Source of the DNA: CAYJAY01 sp964368445
Lineage (GTDB): Bacteria > Bacillota > Clostridia > Oscillospirales > Ruminococcaceae
Reading direction: 5' to 3'
Length of the DNA stretch: 64,000 bases
NCBI GenBank assembly: GCA_964368445.1
Contig: CAYJAY010000003.1
Coordinates: 55,695 to 119,694 of the forward strand
The position numbers and the translations under genes are program-made. The notes under the pieces are model-generated. The model was not told the DNA's origin and made no database searches. It worked only from the letters and a program-made list of their open reading frames with translations. This document shows positions 7,387-16,205 of this stretch, piece after piece (position 1 is the stretch's first letter; every line of letters starts with the position of its first letter).

Positions 7387-9498
7387 TTAATACTCTATAT
7401 CAGAAATTTTAAAAATTATTAATTCTTCAGTTTCAATAACACTACCCTCTAAGGGCCAAGAAGACATATCTCTTGCTAGAATAGCTGCCTTTTCAAATTG
7501 ATCGGAGGTTGGATAGATCAAAGGAATCCCAAGGCTCTCCAACAAAGTATACCCTCTTCTGCTATGTATACCATTAAAATCCCATTGAAATGCTGAACGC
7601 CCAGAAACCTGTTCATAAGTATACTCACTATCATTTATCGCTATAGAGTTAAAATTCGGACGTAACTGTCCTATTATTGCAACCGGCTTTTCGCCATCAT
7701 CTTCCATCAGTTTTTTTACCTCCTCCTCAATTGTATATGCCAATTTATAATCATGCATAACTCTAACATCATCCATATAAATTAAAGTTAATGAATTATT
7801 AATTGACTGTAAACCAATAAATAAAATAATACACACTATTGCTACATTTGTTTTTTTAAGTTTATATAAACTAAATATTGATATAATTATAATAAAATTT
7901 AGTGCTGTTGCTATAGGGAACATAATTTGAGACCATGTCCCTAACTCGTAAGCAAGAAGTGTTGTTAGTAAAAATGGAGTTAATACCATTACAATACAAG
8001 AAAAAATTGTTATAAAAATTGTGTGAATTTTCGCCTTACTTTTTGTTAAGGCAATAATTATCGCAAAGATCATTAATAGTGATGAAATACCATAATATCC
8101 GTCATACAACTCACCTTGACCAAACAAATGCTTTTTGTAAAATGATATAATAATATTAACATTATTTTCAAATGTACGAAGCGACCAACCGCTACTAATA
8201 TAACCAGTAGAGGGAAATATTGAAGTTGTTAATAAATACAAAATTAAACTACTTCCTAAAATCAAGATGCAATTTATTGAATTTGTTAAAAACTCTTTTA
8301 TCTGAATTGCTTTTTTTGAATGTATTATTTTTAATATTATACATGTTATCGCAAAGCTTATATATATTAAGGAAAAATATTGATAAATTCCTATTGCCAT
8401 ATAAGCTAAAATTATTGCAAATAGATATTTGTATACTGTTTTTGTTTTTATCGCCTCAAATGAAAATAAAACTGAAAATGAAACCAAAATTATTCCTATA
8501 GCAATTACAGGTGACTGCATTATAAAATAGTTTGTTTCGACAAATAAAGGGCTTGTAATTATTAATAAAAGAGGTAGAATACTGTGCTTAATTTGAACAT
8601 TACATATTGCTTTAAAAACAAAAGCAATACTTAATAAAGCTAAGGTAAAAAATACCATAGCCAATATGCTATAATAATATACACTAAAATTATCACCATA
8701 AGATAAAAAATAGTGAAAAATTGCCATGAACGGTCTACCAATATATAAATTACCAGCATAAGTTTCAGGATTTATTAACATTATTTCTATATCAATTCTT
8801 GAAGCAAACATGTGTAAATCACTGTTATATATTGCAAAGTAAACAAACGCTATTAAAACTATATACCATTTATGTTTAACTGAAAAATCTTTTAAATCTA
8901 ACAATAAAATATTACTTTTAAGTTTCTTATTTTTATCATTTACTAACATTAACGCAAAAGCTAGTAAATATATAAATATTAAAATAGTGCATATTAGTAT
9001 TTCTTTCATTAAATTTTTTGAATTAAAGATATAAATATTAGGTTTGCCCGGTAATGTATTATTGGGGTAATCAAAATCTACCCTAATTTTCTCATAGTCT
9101 CCTACCGGGAGTTTTAACGTTAATGTTGTAGACGGTTGCTTTAAAACTCCTCTTATAGAATTCTGCTCTGTAAAATCTTCTTTATCAGTTGCATAAAAAA
9201 CTTGAACATTCAAATCGTCTGGCATATTTTGTGTAAAACCTAAACTAATTAAAGAAATCTCTCCACTATATTTTAGATGAATTTGTGGATCATCGTTTAA
9301 AAATTCTAAATTATCTTCATTTTCTTTACAATTGACAGTGTCGTACTCTACAAATTGAGACATATTAAAAACATGCGCTAAGGTTTCATTTCGCTTTAAT
9401 ACACTTATTAATAAGTAAGATAAAGTAAAACTAATTATAATTAATATAGCTAATATTGTAAATGATTTTTTGCTATTAAAATTTTTATTGTAGTACAT
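7387..9498 (-). CDS. Large polytopic membrane protein, GtrII-like glucosyltransferase candidate
   Basis: A 703-residue membrane protein. One helix near the N-terminus (residues 13-33) is followed by an outside domain of about 130 residues rich in beta strands, then about a dozen helices and a C-terminal soluble domain. The phrase YIGRPFMAIFHYFLSYGDN, after a loop with DIEIMLINPETY, recalls the GR(W/P) loop of the GtrII-type glucosyltransferase domain used for serotype modification. AGGAGG lies about ten bases before the ATG and overlaps the stop of the upstream gene. It is probably a GT-C-like enzyme acting on the outer face, but I recognise it only by general layout; a polymerase or flippase-like role cannot be excluded. 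Confidence 0.65.
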   Translation of the reverse strand: MYYNKNFNSKKSFTILAILIIISFTLSYLLISVLKRNETLAHVFNMSQFVEYDTVNCKENEDNLEFLNDDPQIHLKYSGEISLISLGFTQNMPDDLNVQVFYATDKEDFTEQNSIRGVLKQPSTTLTLKLPVGDYEKIRVDFDYPNNTLPGKPNIYIFNSKNLMKEILICTILIFIYLLAFALMLVNDKNKKLKSNILLLDLKDFSVKHKWYIVLIAFVYFAIYNSDLHMFASRIDIEIMLINPETYAGNLYIGRPFMAIFHYFLSYGDNFSVYYYSILAMVFFTLALLSIAFVFKAICNVQIKHSILPLLLIITSPLFVETNYFIMQSPVIAIGIILVSFSVLFSFEAIKTKTVYKYLFAIILAYMAIGIYQYFSLIYISFAITCIILKIIHSKKAIQIKEFLTNSINCILILGSSLILYLLTTSIFPSTGYISSGWSLRTFENNVNIIISFYKKHLFGQGELYDGYYGISSLLMIFAIIIALTKSKAKIHTIFITIFSCIVMVLTPFLLTTLLAYELGTWSQIMFPIATALNFIIIISIFSLYKLKKTNVAIVCIILFIGLQSINNSLTLIYMDDVRVMHDYKLAYTIEEEVKKLMEDDGEKPVAIIGQLRPNFNSIAINDSEYTYEQVSGRSAFQWDFNGIHSRRGYTLLESLGIPLIYPTSDQFEKAAILARDMSSWPLEGSVIETEELIIFKISDIEY

Positions 9499-9505
9499 TT
9501 AAAAA

Positions 9506-11797
9506 CTATCCTCCTATTTTTCTTGCTTTATGTTTATAATAAAGTTTTTTGAAAAAATTTTTAAATGGTATATGCTGCTTTATTTTGTATTTCAATTTAT
9601 ACACAAATAACTGAAAAGTTTTTTTAATTTCCAATTTCAAACTAAGACTATCTTTATTGATTAACTGAACCTGTTTCATATATTTAATTGGAATATTCGT
9701 TTCGGTAGTCATTTCAAATATATTAAAACTTGGTTCTTTATGCTCTGTCTTCTTTTCTAAATTTTCGTATAAATCATAATACTCATTCGACATTTCTTCA
9801 ATTGTTTTTATTCGGTATTTTTTAACTTGCTCCTTTTTTGAAAAAAGTTCGTCGTTATTTTTAGATATATCTATTATTTTTTTTAAGATATCTTCTGATG
9901 TGTCATTAAGTGAAGCTGTCCACCCTACATTATGATTCTTTATTCTATCACCAACTGCGCCTATATCTGTCCCTAAAACAGGTATACCCACACTTAGTGC
10001 TTCAGATAAAGTATAACAATATGTTTCAGGCAAAAGTGGTAAAATACATACTAAACTAATATTATTTTCGCTCAACAACCTGGGTAAGTTTTCCTTTTTA
10101 TATACGCCATGTTGTTTGTAATTTTTTTTCGAAAAAGTAAGTAATTGCTCATCCCCTATTATGCCAAAAACATGCCACTTTATATTTTTAGGTGATTTTT
10201 TTATAAGTTCTAAGGCCGATAAACTACCCTTTTCAGTACACATACCCCCAATAAATGCAACGTTAAATATATTATTGCTATCTTTATAATTTATCTGTCT
10301 ATCTATTTTGTAGATTTCACTACCATGTTCAACAACTTTTATTTTATTTTCAATTTCTCTGTATTTTTTTGTTATAATAGATTTCGCACTCTCACTAGGG
10401 CATACAATAACATCTGCAATTAGTAACGCATTTAACATTTCTTTTTGCCAATAGTTGATATAACGTTCACCATTTTTTATTTTGTACTTTTTAAACAACA
10501 ACTCATCATATATATCGGTTTCTGTTATAAAATCTTCATTATATTCGTTATTAATATTTAACAATTTTAAATCGGGAGATATTGTAAAATAATCATGTAT
10601 AGTAAATACAACAGGAATATTTCGTTCTTTTGAAAGATAAAATATATCATTCGATAGCCCATAAGTACTGTGTATATGAGTAATGTCAATTCTAAATTCG
10701 TCTAAAATTGCACCTAAAATATTGTTTAAATATTTATTGCAAAAAGTGTATATTGCATAATCCTTTGTTATTGGGAAACTCAATGTTCTTACTTCATCGT
10801 TTACATATAGCGTAAGATCATACGAAAATCTATTTTGAGCAAATACAAATAAATTAACTTTGTTTTTTAAATTATTTACCAAGTCTTTTATATGTAATTG
10901 AATTCCACCAATATGATCCAATGATCCTTCTTTAAAATCTCTATGAGAAATATACAAAATATTTTTTTTCGAATTGTCTAGCAATGTATGCCATTTAATT
11001 GTATCTTGCATATACTTAAGCGGGTTTTTTGTGACAAATAATACAGTATCATTAACAAGCTCTTTGTATTTCGCATCTAGAATTTGCTGGTTTTTTTGCA
11101 TTAATTTTATTTTTTCATTATCTTTAAATGACATACTACCAGAATGATAAATATATGTGTCATCACAAAGCACATTAATAAACCCAGCTTTTACCACCCG
11201 GTAGCAAAAATCATTTTCTTCTCCATATCCTTTTCCAAATGTTTCCGCATCAAAATAACCAACTGTTTCAATTGCCACTCTTTTAATAAACATACAAAAT
11301 CCAACAGCCACAGGTATTTTAGGATATTTCTTTTTGCTGACTTTTTCAACTAATTGTGCAAAACTATCAATACTATAACCATCAGGTACAATATTATCTT
11401 CGCAAAAATTTGGTAAAGAGCAAATTGTTGCGTTATTTGAATATGGAGTAACCGTTGCAATTTCTTTGGCTGAATATGCACAAGTTATTATTTTTTCAAG
11501 CCAGTTAGAAGTTGCAACTGTGTCGCTGTTTAATAAAACAACATCATTTTTCGAATATTTCATGCCTTTATTTACAGAATCTGAAAAACCTAAGTTTTCA
11601 GGATTATCAAGTAGAATGAAATTATCGTTTTCAGTGCATATTTTATTTAAATACGGTAATATTTTATTATCTGAACTTTTATCATTTACAAGTATTAATC
11701 TATTTATTGAAAAATCCGTATATTTTATTAAACTATCCACACACTTTATTAGTTCTTCTAGTGCATTGTAAACGGGTATAATTATATCTATATTCAT
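9506..11797 (-). CDS. Bifunctional glycosyltransferase, GT2 fused to GT4
   Basis: A 763-residue fusion. The N-terminal 270 residues are a GT2 enzyme: MNIDIIIPVYNALEEL, LVNDKSSD, then VLLNSDTVATSNWLEKI (rhamnosyltransferase-like, with NSDT at the DxD position), FCMFIKR and GYGEENDFCYR. From about residue 280 a GT-B fold GT4 enzyme begins: NKKNILYISHRD, HIHSTYGL, PVVFTIHDYFTISP, IVCPSES, then NVAFIGGMCTEKG and PETYCYTLSEALSVGIPVLGTDIGA, the donor-binding EX7E-like region. The last 90 residues are basic and may bind the membrane. Two sugars would be added by one polypeptide. The ATG at 11797 has GAGAAAG at a good distance; a frame extending to 11848 would overlap the preceding gene. It lies directly downstream of the WbdD-like gene. 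Confidence 0.88.
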   Translation of the reverse strand: MNIDIIIPVYNALEELIKCVDSLIKYTDFSINRLILVNDKSSDNKILPYLNKICTENDNFILLDNPENLGFSDSVNKGMKYSKNDVVLLNSDTVATSNWLEKIITCAYSAKEIATVTPYSNNATICSLPNFCEDNIVPDGYSIDSFAQLVEKVSKKKYPKIPVAVGFCMFIKRVAIETVGYFDAETFGKGYGEENDFCYRVVKAGFINVLCDDTYIYHSGSMSFKDNEKIKLMQKNQQILDAKYKELVNDTVLFVTKNPLKYMQDTIKWHTLLDNSKKNILYISHRDFKEGSLDHIGGIQLHIKDLVNNLKNKVNLFVFAQNRFSYDLTLYVNDEVRTLSFPITKDYAIYTFCNKYLNNILGAILDEFRIDITHIHSTYGLSNDIFYLSKERNIPVVFTIHDYFTISPDLKLLNINNEYNEDFITETDIYDELLFKKYKIKNGERYINYWQKEMLNALLIADVIVCPSESAKSIITKKYREIENKIKVVEHGSEIYKIDRQINYKDSNNIFNVAFIGGMCTEKGSLSALELIKKSPKNIKWHVFGIIGDEQLLTFSKKNYKQHGVYKKENLPRLLSENNISLVCILPLLPETYCYTLSEALSVGIPVLGTDIGAVGDRIKNHNVGWTASLNDTSEDILKKIIDISKNNDELFSKKEQVKKYRIKTIEEMSNEYYDLYENLEKKTEHKEPSFNIFEMTTETNIPIKYMKQVQLINKDSLSLKLEIKKTFQLFVYKLKYKIKQHIPFKNFFKKLYYKHKARKIGG

Positions 11798-11819
11798 TTT
11801 TATACTTTCTCTTAATAAA

Positions 11820-13913
11820 TCATAAATGTTCTCTTTTAAATTTATCAAGTTTTGTTTTTAATTTCCATGTCCTGGAGTTTTTAATGCAATTTAACTCTGT
11901 ATTCAAATCATTTAACTCATTTAATGCATGTATAGTTTCTAGAATCACTAGTTGTCCTTTAATGGTTATTTCATCAGATGTTTTATCAATATCACTTATT
12001 AAGTACTGTGGGTCTAAATTAAAAAATATATCAAAATCCCCATCTTTTTTATAAGAGTTAATTGCTATTATCTTTCCTGAACACTCAGTTATATGACATT
12101 TGCACATATGCATTTCAACTGGATCAAACCTTATTTGTTTTAGCTTTTGAAAATCATTGAAAATAAATTTAATTTCAAATTCATTATCGTCATTAACTCT
12201 ATACTCTTCCACTATAACATCCTGTTCATTGAATCCGTTACCATAGTCTAAGAATAACTTCGATTTGTATATTCTTGCAAAAGAGCTTAAATCTACAAAA
12301 GTTGTTTTAGATCCAAAAGCATTCTGACTATTGTTTCCAACATAATTTTGTGAAAAATTAGTTTCCCAATTTATAAAAACCTCTTCATTTTTTATATCAA
12401 CACCAAATTCAATTAGCAATTCTTCCTTTAAAAATAATGATGTTACTTTTTTAAAAGAATAATAAAAGTCATTTAAAAATCTCCATTTAATATACTCAAC
12501 CGGCACAGGCAACCTAAGTACCCATTCATAATCTATAATATAAAATTTATTGTTTTCATAAAATATATTTGACATTATCATGTCTATATTTGCAGGGTCA
12601 ATACAAGGAGCTTCATTTTCCATCGTTCCGAAATCATCACCAAAATAAACAGCAAATTCGTCAGTTTTAAATTTACAATTTATTTCATTGATAAAATAAG
12701 CATTGAAAAAATTATATATGATTTCTTTTATTTTTTCTTTATTATTCTCATTTAAATATTTTTCTAAAATTTTTTCTAATGGTGTTTTACTAGTATATTC
12801 TATGTATAATTGTGAATTAGTAAAATTATATGGTAAATAAACTATATTTTCTGTATTAAGTAGTTGTGGAATTTCCATCATTTGTTTTAAATGTAATACA
12901 TCGTTTTTTTCATAGGGTTTTTTTATTACATACGATTTATTATTTTCACTTATTATTGCCGTGAAAAATCTAAATTGCTTATTTCTGTCAATATTGCTTT
13001 TTACGTAATCAATTTCTAAATTTTTGTCATTATAATTTTTTGATGCCTCAACTAAAAATGAATTGACAAAATACGAAGCAATGTTCTCTTCTCTCAATGT
13101 TTCATAAACGTTGCTTGTACTAAATAAATCAACAACTCTTTCATTAAAATTTAAAAAATTCTTACCATATTTTTGAGATGCAATGCTTTTATCTGTGAAA
13201 ATTTCTCTCGGGAATTTATAGTCAGGGTATGGATAATAAAATTTTTGGCTTTTAAGTCCACATTCGTTTAACAAAGTAGTTAACTCTGTTTTAGAAAAAG
13301 TACGAATTCCGCATGGTACAGGATAATTATTAATTCCATCAAAATATATGCCAGTGTGATCCTCCGGTGCACCTGCAAAATATTTTAAACCGATTCTATT
13401 TTCAATAGAAATAAATACTTTACCGCTATCTTTTAAAAATTCTGTAGAATTTTTAATAAATTCATGAAATGGTGTTTCACCTTGTGTAAATTTACCTGCA
13501 TATTCAAGCACACCATTTAAAATAATATAATCAAATTTTTCATTAAATGACATATCATTTAAATTTCCTACTAAGATATCTAAATTTTCAATATCTTTAT
13601 GGCGATTATAGTTAATTGTAGACCTTTTTAAAGATAAATCTACGCAGGTCACATGTTTTGCATTATTACACAGTCCTCTGGTTATTGCTCCGCAGCCTGC
13701 CCCAACTTCCAAAATTATATCTTCATTAGTAAATGGATACCAATTTAAAATACATTCTCTTAAAGGAGAAAAATGATATAGTTCAGGATAAGAAATATCT
13801 GTTTTTTTAAATACATCAATATTGTTATCAGCAATATATAATAATTTATCTTCTATACTGCCATCACTATAAATATCTGAACCTTTATAATATTTTAAGT
13901 CTAGTGTGCTCAT
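11820..13913 (-). CDS. Methyltransferase-kinase with coiled tail, WbdD-like chain terminator candidate
   Basis: A 697-residue protein of three parts. Residues 60-240 are a SAM-dependent methyltransferase: ILEVGAGCGAITRGL (motif I), VTCVDLS (II), YIILNGVLEYAG (IV), then SIENRIGLKYFAGAPEDH. Residues 310-480 look like a kinase of the protein-kinase/APH fold: Lys331 in YVIKKP, the catalytic loop D444-IMS-N449 with the D(x4)N spacing, and IIDYEW (D461) in the place of DFG. The last 40 residues are heptad-like and charged. In E. coli O8/O9a, WbdD has this order, caps the O-antigen with methyl or phosphate and sets its length before ABC export. Here the gene overlaps the Wzt-like ATPase gene by 29 bases, which fits the same role. 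The specific chemistry (methyl, phosphate or both) is inference. An alternative is a LicA-like phosphotransferase. Confidence 0.75.
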   Translation of the reverse strand: MSTLDLKYYKGSDIYSDGSIEDKLLYIADNNIDVFKKTDISYPELYHFSPLRECILNWYPFTNEDIILEVGAGCGAITRGLCNNAKHVTCVDLSLKRSTINYNRHKDIENLDILVGNLNDMSFNEKFDYIILNGVLEYAGKFTQGETPFHEFIKNSTEFLKDSGKVFISIENRIGLKYFAGAPEDHTGIYFDGINNYPVPCGIRTFSKTELTTLLNECGLKSQKFYYPYPDYKFPREIFTDKSIASQKYGKNFLNFNERVVDLFSTSNVYETLREENIASYFVNSFLVEASKNYNDKNLEIDYVKSNIDRNKQFRFFTAIISENNKSYVIKKPYEKNDVLHLKQMMEIPQLLNTENIVYLPYNFTNSQLYIEYTSKTPLEKILEKYLNENNKEKIKEIIYNFFNAYFINEINCKFKTDEFAVYFGDDFGTMENEAPCIDPANIDMIMSNIFYENNKFYIIDYEWVLRLPVPVEYIKWRFLNDFYYSFKKVTSLFLKEELLIEFGVDIKNEEVFINWETNFSQNYVGNNSQNAFGSKTTFVDLSSFARIYKSKLFLDYGNGFNEQDVIVEEYRVNDDNEFEIKFIFNDFQKLKQIRFDPVEMHMCKCHITECSGKIIAINSYKKDGDFDIFFNLDPQYLISDIDKTSDEITIKGQLVILETIHALNELNDLNTELNCIKNSRTWKLKTKLDKFKREHL

Positions 13914-15198
13914 TGTTTTTCACCTTTACAGATAGTTGTGAGTTTATATCAAAATACCCAACAGTAACTTTTGTTCCAATTACTGTTATGCAAAGAATAT
14001 CATATATTCTATGATGCACATTCAGGCCATTAATATTATATTCTGTGCAACCTAGAGAGAGTAGATACTCCCCATTTTGAAGAACCATTCTTTGTTTAAA
14101 TTTTACTTTTACTGTTTCGCCTTTTTTTATATTTGGCATGTCATATTTTTCAACATTAGTGTTTGTTCCACATATTTCTGTGCCTTGTGCGTTTTTAATC
14201 GTAAATGCAAATATTGGTTCTTTAATATCTTGATTAAATTTAACTTTAAAATATATGGTGAAATCTTTTGTAGATTCTATAATTGTGGTTGGTTTATTGT
14301 CTTCATCTAAAATTCCATAATCAATTATTTCTGCATATTTAGTTCCATACTCCGTATAGTCTTTGTTTAGCTGCATTTTGTTTTTTATTAAATCAAAATC
14401 TTGCGCTTCATCTTCTTCAGATTTTTTTTGATTATCATTTAATTCTATAATATTATTTAATTTATCTGCAAGCATTTTTTTGTAATCGTCTACTATTTTT
14501 TTTGATTCACCAACACCAACAAGAATGCCCTTGTTTAGCAATATCGACCTAGAACAATACTGGGTTATAGTTGTTAGTGAATGGCTAACTAGTAAAATTG
14601 TTGTATTTCTTTTCCTCAACTCCTCCATTTTTTTAAAACATTTATTCTGAAAAAACACATCTCCTACGCTAAGCGCTTCGTCAACTACAAGTATTTCCGG
14701 TTCTACATTAATTGCTACCGCAAATGCAAGACGAGCAAACATGCCACTTGAATAGTTTTTTACAGGTTGATAAATAAAATCTCCAATGTCAGCAAACTCA
14801 ATAATAGATTGCAATTTTTCTTCCATTTCTTCTTTAGTATAACCCATTATCGTTCCATTAAGATATATATTTTCTATACCTGTATAATTAGGATTAAATC
14901 CTGCGCCAAGCTCCAGTAGAGCAGAAATCTTCCCATTTACCTCCACTTTTCCAGAACTTTGTGTTGAAACTCCAGTAAGTATTTTTAACAATGTGGATTT
15001 TCCACTACCGTTTACACCTATAATTCCAATAGTTTCACCTTTATAAACTTCGAAATTAATGTCTTTAAGTGCATAGAATTCTGTATGATATTTTTTTCTT
15101 CTAAAGTCAAATGCCTCTTTTATTCTGTCTAAATTCCTATTATATAATTTATAACATTTTGAAACATTTGTAATTTTTATAATTTTCTCTTTATTCAT
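13885..15198 (-). CDS. Polysaccharide ABC exporter, ATP-binding subunit with C-terminal glycan-binding domain
   Basis: A 437-residue Wzt/TagH-type ATPase. Walker A is GVNGSGKST, the signature YSSGMFARLAFA (the SSGM.ARL variant typical of polysaccharide exporters) and Walker B EILVVDEALSVGD. Residues 1-240 are the nucleotide-binding domain. After a linker, residues 280-420 form a beta-sandwich like the Wzt C-terminal domain that binds the capped glycan end before export: YGTKYAEIIDYGI, then KFNQDIKEPIFAFTIKN. In E. coli O9a that domain recognises the modified terminus, consistent with the adjacent WbdD-like gene. The ATG at 15198 has GGAG six bases upstream; an upstream frame to 15225 overlaps the permease gene. 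The product works with the permease encoded just before it. Confidence 0.95.
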   Translation of the reverse strand: MNKEKIIKITNVSKCYKLYNRNLDRIKEAFDFRRKKYHTEFYALKDINFEVYKGETIGIIGVNGSGKSTLLKILTGVSTQSSGKVEVNGKISALLELGAGFNPNYTGIENIYLNGTIMGYTKEEMEEKLQSIIEFADIGDFIYQPVKNYSSGMFARLAFAVAINVEPEILVVDEALSVGDVFFQNKCFKKMEELRKRNTTILLVSHSLTTITQYCSRSILLNKGILVGVGESKKIVDDYKKMLADKLNNIIELNDNQKKSEEDEAQDFDLIKNKMQLNKDYTEYGTKYAEIIDYGILDEDNKPTTIIESTKDFTIYFKVKFNQDIKEPIFAFTIKNAQGTEICGTNTNVEKYDMPNIKKGETVKVKFKQRMVLQNGEYLLSLGCTEYNINGLNVHHRIYDILCITVIGTKVTVGYFDINSQLSVKVKNNEHTRLKIL

Positions 15199-15208
15199 CG
15201 TTTCTCCA

Positions 15209-16012
15209 TTAAAGTACATCTGCAAAATGAGGTCTCATCTTTTTAAAGATGTTTGAGCCAAGCACAAAAAACAATAAGACTACAACCCAATAGTAAATAT
15301 TTATCCAGCCAAGTTCCCAAAACCACACTTCTTCTGTAAAAGCACTTCGGTATCCTAAACAAATATAATAAAAAGGGTTTAATTGTATAATAAGTTTTAC
15401 TGATGGAGACAAGATGCTTGAATCCCAAACAATTGGCGTTGCCCAAAACCCTATTTGTAATATTACACCCACAATATTCGCTACATCAGGTACAAATGGA
15501 ACTAATGCTGAAATAAGCCATGTCAATCCAACTAAAAGCGAAATAAGTGCAAAAAAATAATAGATAACTTGCCAACTATAGATTGTGGGAAAAACAGCAT
15601 ATAATAAATTAATTCCTATAATTAATCCAATAAATATAATATGAATAATTGCCGCAGATGTTATTTTTACAATTGGAATTATCTTCACGTCAAAGTTGAT
15701 TTTTTTTACAAGGTAGCTATATTCAATTATACTATTTGATGAACTTGACAAAGCTTCATTAATAAAGCTCCATGAAATGTATGCCGGCATCAACCATATA
15801 ATAAACGGTACATCTGATGTAGCCGTGCTTCGCAATCCTACTTGAAAAACAAACCACAAAACCAAAATGGTAGTTAACGGCATAAAAACAGCCCAAACAA
15901 CACCAAATAATGATGATGAAAACTTGGCCTTTAAATCATTTTTTGCTAAATTTATAAGCAGTTTGTTTCTTATAAAGTCTTTTTTAAGTAATAGTTTTAA
16001 TTTTTTTGCCAT
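15209..16012 (-). CDS. Polysaccharide ABC exporter, permease subunit
   Basis: A 267-residue ABC-2 permease of Wzm/TagG type with six membrane helices. NLAKNDLKAKFSSSLFGVVWAVFMPL is the N-terminal amphipathic and first-helix region typical of the family. It forms the channel for undecaprenyl-linked glycan with the Wzt-like ATPase. The start at 16012 is chosen because AGAAAG lies seven bases upstream; the frame extends to 16045 (MNIITILERLC...) without a site. Its stop precedes the ATPase start by ten bases. Directly upstream, 16013-16205 is AT-rich and non-coding, so an additional promoter may exist here. Confidence 0.93.
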   Translation of the reverse strand: MAKKLKLLLKKDFIRNKLLINLAKNDLKAKFSSSLFGVVWAVFMPLTTILVLWFVFQVGLRSTATSDVPFIIWLMPAYISWSFINEALSSSSNSIIEYSYLVKKINFDVKIIPIVKITSAAIIHIIFIGLIIGINLLYAVFPTIYSWQVIYYFFALISLLVGLTWLISALVPFVPDVANIVGVILQIGFWATPIVWDSSILSPSVKLIIQLNPFYYICLGYRSAFTEEVWFWELGWINIYYWVVVLLFFVLGSNIFKKMRPHFADVL

Positions 16013-16205
16013 ACATAATCTTTCTAATATTGTAATAATGTTCATTCTGTCAGATTTAAATTCACTATACTGTTATTTTTGCAAATATTTCATTTTATCA
16101 TCCACAAAACAACGTGATACAACTTACACTTTTTCAGCAACACAGTTTGTTTTACATTTTTCTTGAATTTTATTAATTTTGATTATTTTTTCGCACAATT
16201 ACATT

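Noticed and set aside
16013..16205. Internal promoter upstream of the exporter permease
   Set aside because: Several TTG and TAAAAT-like words occur in this AT-rich DNA, but no pair has an acceptable spacing and match.
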